Assembly: GCF_040802235.1 (NCBI RefSeq)
Contig: NC_133172.1
Coordinates: forward strand, 60,271,613 to 60,335,612
DNA length: 64,000 nucleotides
From: Manis javanica
Taxonomy: Eukaryota; Chordata; Mammalia; Pholidota; Manidae
Direction of reading: 5' to 3'
Positions 62,680 through 64,000 of the stretch are shown here, one piece after another; positions within the stretch are counted from its first letter, which is position 1, and each line of letters opens with the position of its first letter. The notes below the pieces were generated by a model. It did not search any database and was not told where the DNA came from. It worked only from the letters and a program-made list of their open reading frames with translations. Position numbers and translations under genes: made by a program.

Positions 62680-64000
62680 ATAAAACAGATGTAAGCCAGT
62701 AAACTCATTTTTTAATTTGAAATTTTTCATATTGGCATTCCAAGTGATATTTCTTTTGTTTATTAAGAGCCTCTGTGGCTGCAGGAGAGAAGTTTGGAGG
62801 GTGCTGGACAAGATGATTTGGGGGCCAGTCTGGGTAGCGGGCTCCCCCTCCCCCACTCCCACTCCTGCGGTTGGGCGGCTGCCTACGGGGTGCTGATGGA
62901 GCTCCCAGCTTCCCCTTTCAGAATGGAGTGGGAGCCTCCCTCCTCCTTCTGCAGCCCCTCCCGGAGAGCTCCAGTCAATGGAGCACACCTGCGCACCCAG
63001 TCGGCCCACGGCCCGGCTTCCTGGGCCTGGCCCCCACTACAGAGACAGAGGCCGAGTCTCGCAGAGGCCCGGACCTGGCCCCGGCTGCTCTGCGAGCAGG
63101 GGGTGGTGCCTGCCCCCAACTGCAGGACGCTCACCCGCCTCCTTGCCTGGACTCCTCTCCACACACATCCATTTTCAAGGAGCCTCCTCACCTGCCTGCG
63201 TCAGAAGCTGTGGTGGGGCTGCTGCAGAGGGAGGGAGCCAGGCCGGGCCCCTGGGGCAGAGCCTCTCCAAGGCCTACCCCCTGCTGACCTCGGCAGGACT
63301 CTGTGATGCGACAAACAGGCCAACCTGGCCCCAAGCTCTCCTGTTGCCACATCCAGATTGGGGGCAGGGGTTCCCCCGGGGGAGGGTCTGCTCCACTGTG
63401 CCTGTGCTGCCTTCCCCCCCGGCACAGGTCACCTGCTACACCTGCTAGGCGCACAGCACCCAGCCTGCTTGTCGTCAGGTAAGGAGGGGGCCTTGGTGGG
63501 GAGGGGCAGGGCCTTCTCAGGGAAGCTGTGGGGCCCGCGTGGGGGCCTGGCCTGGACAGAGAGGAGACAGAGGCTCCAGAGAGGTAGCAGCCCAGCCCTC
63601 TGGCCCTGAAACATGGAACCTCTGGATGAAACAGGAACCATGGGGCCTGGATGAACTGTCCTGTGACCGCTAAGCCTCAAGCTCCCAGCAGTAAAATGGG
63701 TTGACTCTGGTCCCCCGACCCAGCTGCTGGGCAGATGGAGGGAGTGCCCCCAAGGGGAGGCCCAGGACAGCCCCTCGTGGGGGACGTGCTCAAACGAGCA
63801 TCCGCTCCAGTGGTCAGGCGCCCCCGGCTGGGTGCAGGGGCTCTCCAAGGGGCGCCAGCAGCTCCCCCACACACACCGTCATGGCAGGGGCCTCGCCAGC
63901 TGCCCCGCCGCCGGCTCTGCTGGGCCAGGGAGAGGGCAGCCAGGGTCAGGTCTCTTTCGGGCCTCTGGCCTCCTGGCTGTGCAGCTCCCACACTGGCTCT
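62680..64000. other. GC-rich stretch to window end
   Basis: Frames of up to 170 codons are open on both strands, with Pro/Gly/Arg-rich low-complexity products. In human the next gene in this direction is OSGIN1, but I see no sequence here that I can assign to it. Confidence 0.4.

Noticed and set aside
62794-63306. 170-codon ORF near the window end as a possible exon of the next gene
   Set aside because: Low-complexity Pro/Arg/Gly product, competing frames of equal length, no convincing splice sites or homology to OSGIN1 that I can recognise.

Overview
This window looks like nuclear DNA of a placental mammal. It carries one clear protein-coding gene in five GT-AG exons, with a CpG-island promoter, set in non-coding DNA full of mammalian interspersed repeats (MIR, L2, L1, ERVL-MaLR/MLT and MLT2-type LTRs, MER5-type DNA elements). 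I see no Alu, B1/B2, ruminant or typical carnivore tRNA SINEs, so a primate, rodent, ruminant or carnivore is less likely; the species is otherwise unresolved.

Layout. 1-41 kb is intergenic: AT-rich single-copy blocks (about 2.2-4.2, 7.4-8.2, 13.4-15.3 and 16-18.4 kb) alternate with repeats. A dense nested-repeat zone runs from 18.4 to 40.9 kb. It includes antisense L1s, several solo LTRs, a locally duplicated 320-bp unit split by an L1, and two inverted copies of one LTR family. At 12.5-13.4 kb an MLT2-like LTR carries an expanded TGGA minisatellite. At 41.0-42.1 kb lies a CpG island with GC boxes, CCAAT boxes and a tandem ETS-type motif. From it, MLYCD (malonyl-CoA decarboxylase) is transcribed on the + strand: coding exons 41498-42016, 50159-50271, 51201-51357, 53964-54113 and 56030-56563, with a 3' UTR to about 57.1 kb. 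From 57.1 to 64 kb the DNA is intergenic, GC-richer, with a MaLR LTR, a MIR and strong CTCF-like motifs. No further gene is supported up to the window end.

The reconstructed MLYCD protein is 490 residues. It has a basic, proline-rich N-terminal leader (mitochondrial targeting), an internal Met at 37 that can start the cytosolic/peroxisomal form, the catalytic positions equivalent to human Glu302, Ser329, His423 and Tyr456, and a C-terminal Ser-Arg-Leu peroxisomal signal. The enzyme converts malonyl-CoA to acetyl-CoA and CO2 and so relieves malonyl-CoA inhibition of CPT1 and fatty-acid oxidation.

I found no prokaryotic-type operon, CRISPR array or obviously new gene system. The most unusual items are structural: a perfect 22-bp inverted repeat, the duplicated unit with a TSD-flanked composite L1, the TSD-confirmed solo LTR and L1, the minisatellite inside an LTR, and overlapping splice donors in MLYCD. 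Repeat calls were made by eye, so their edges and subfamily names are approximate.
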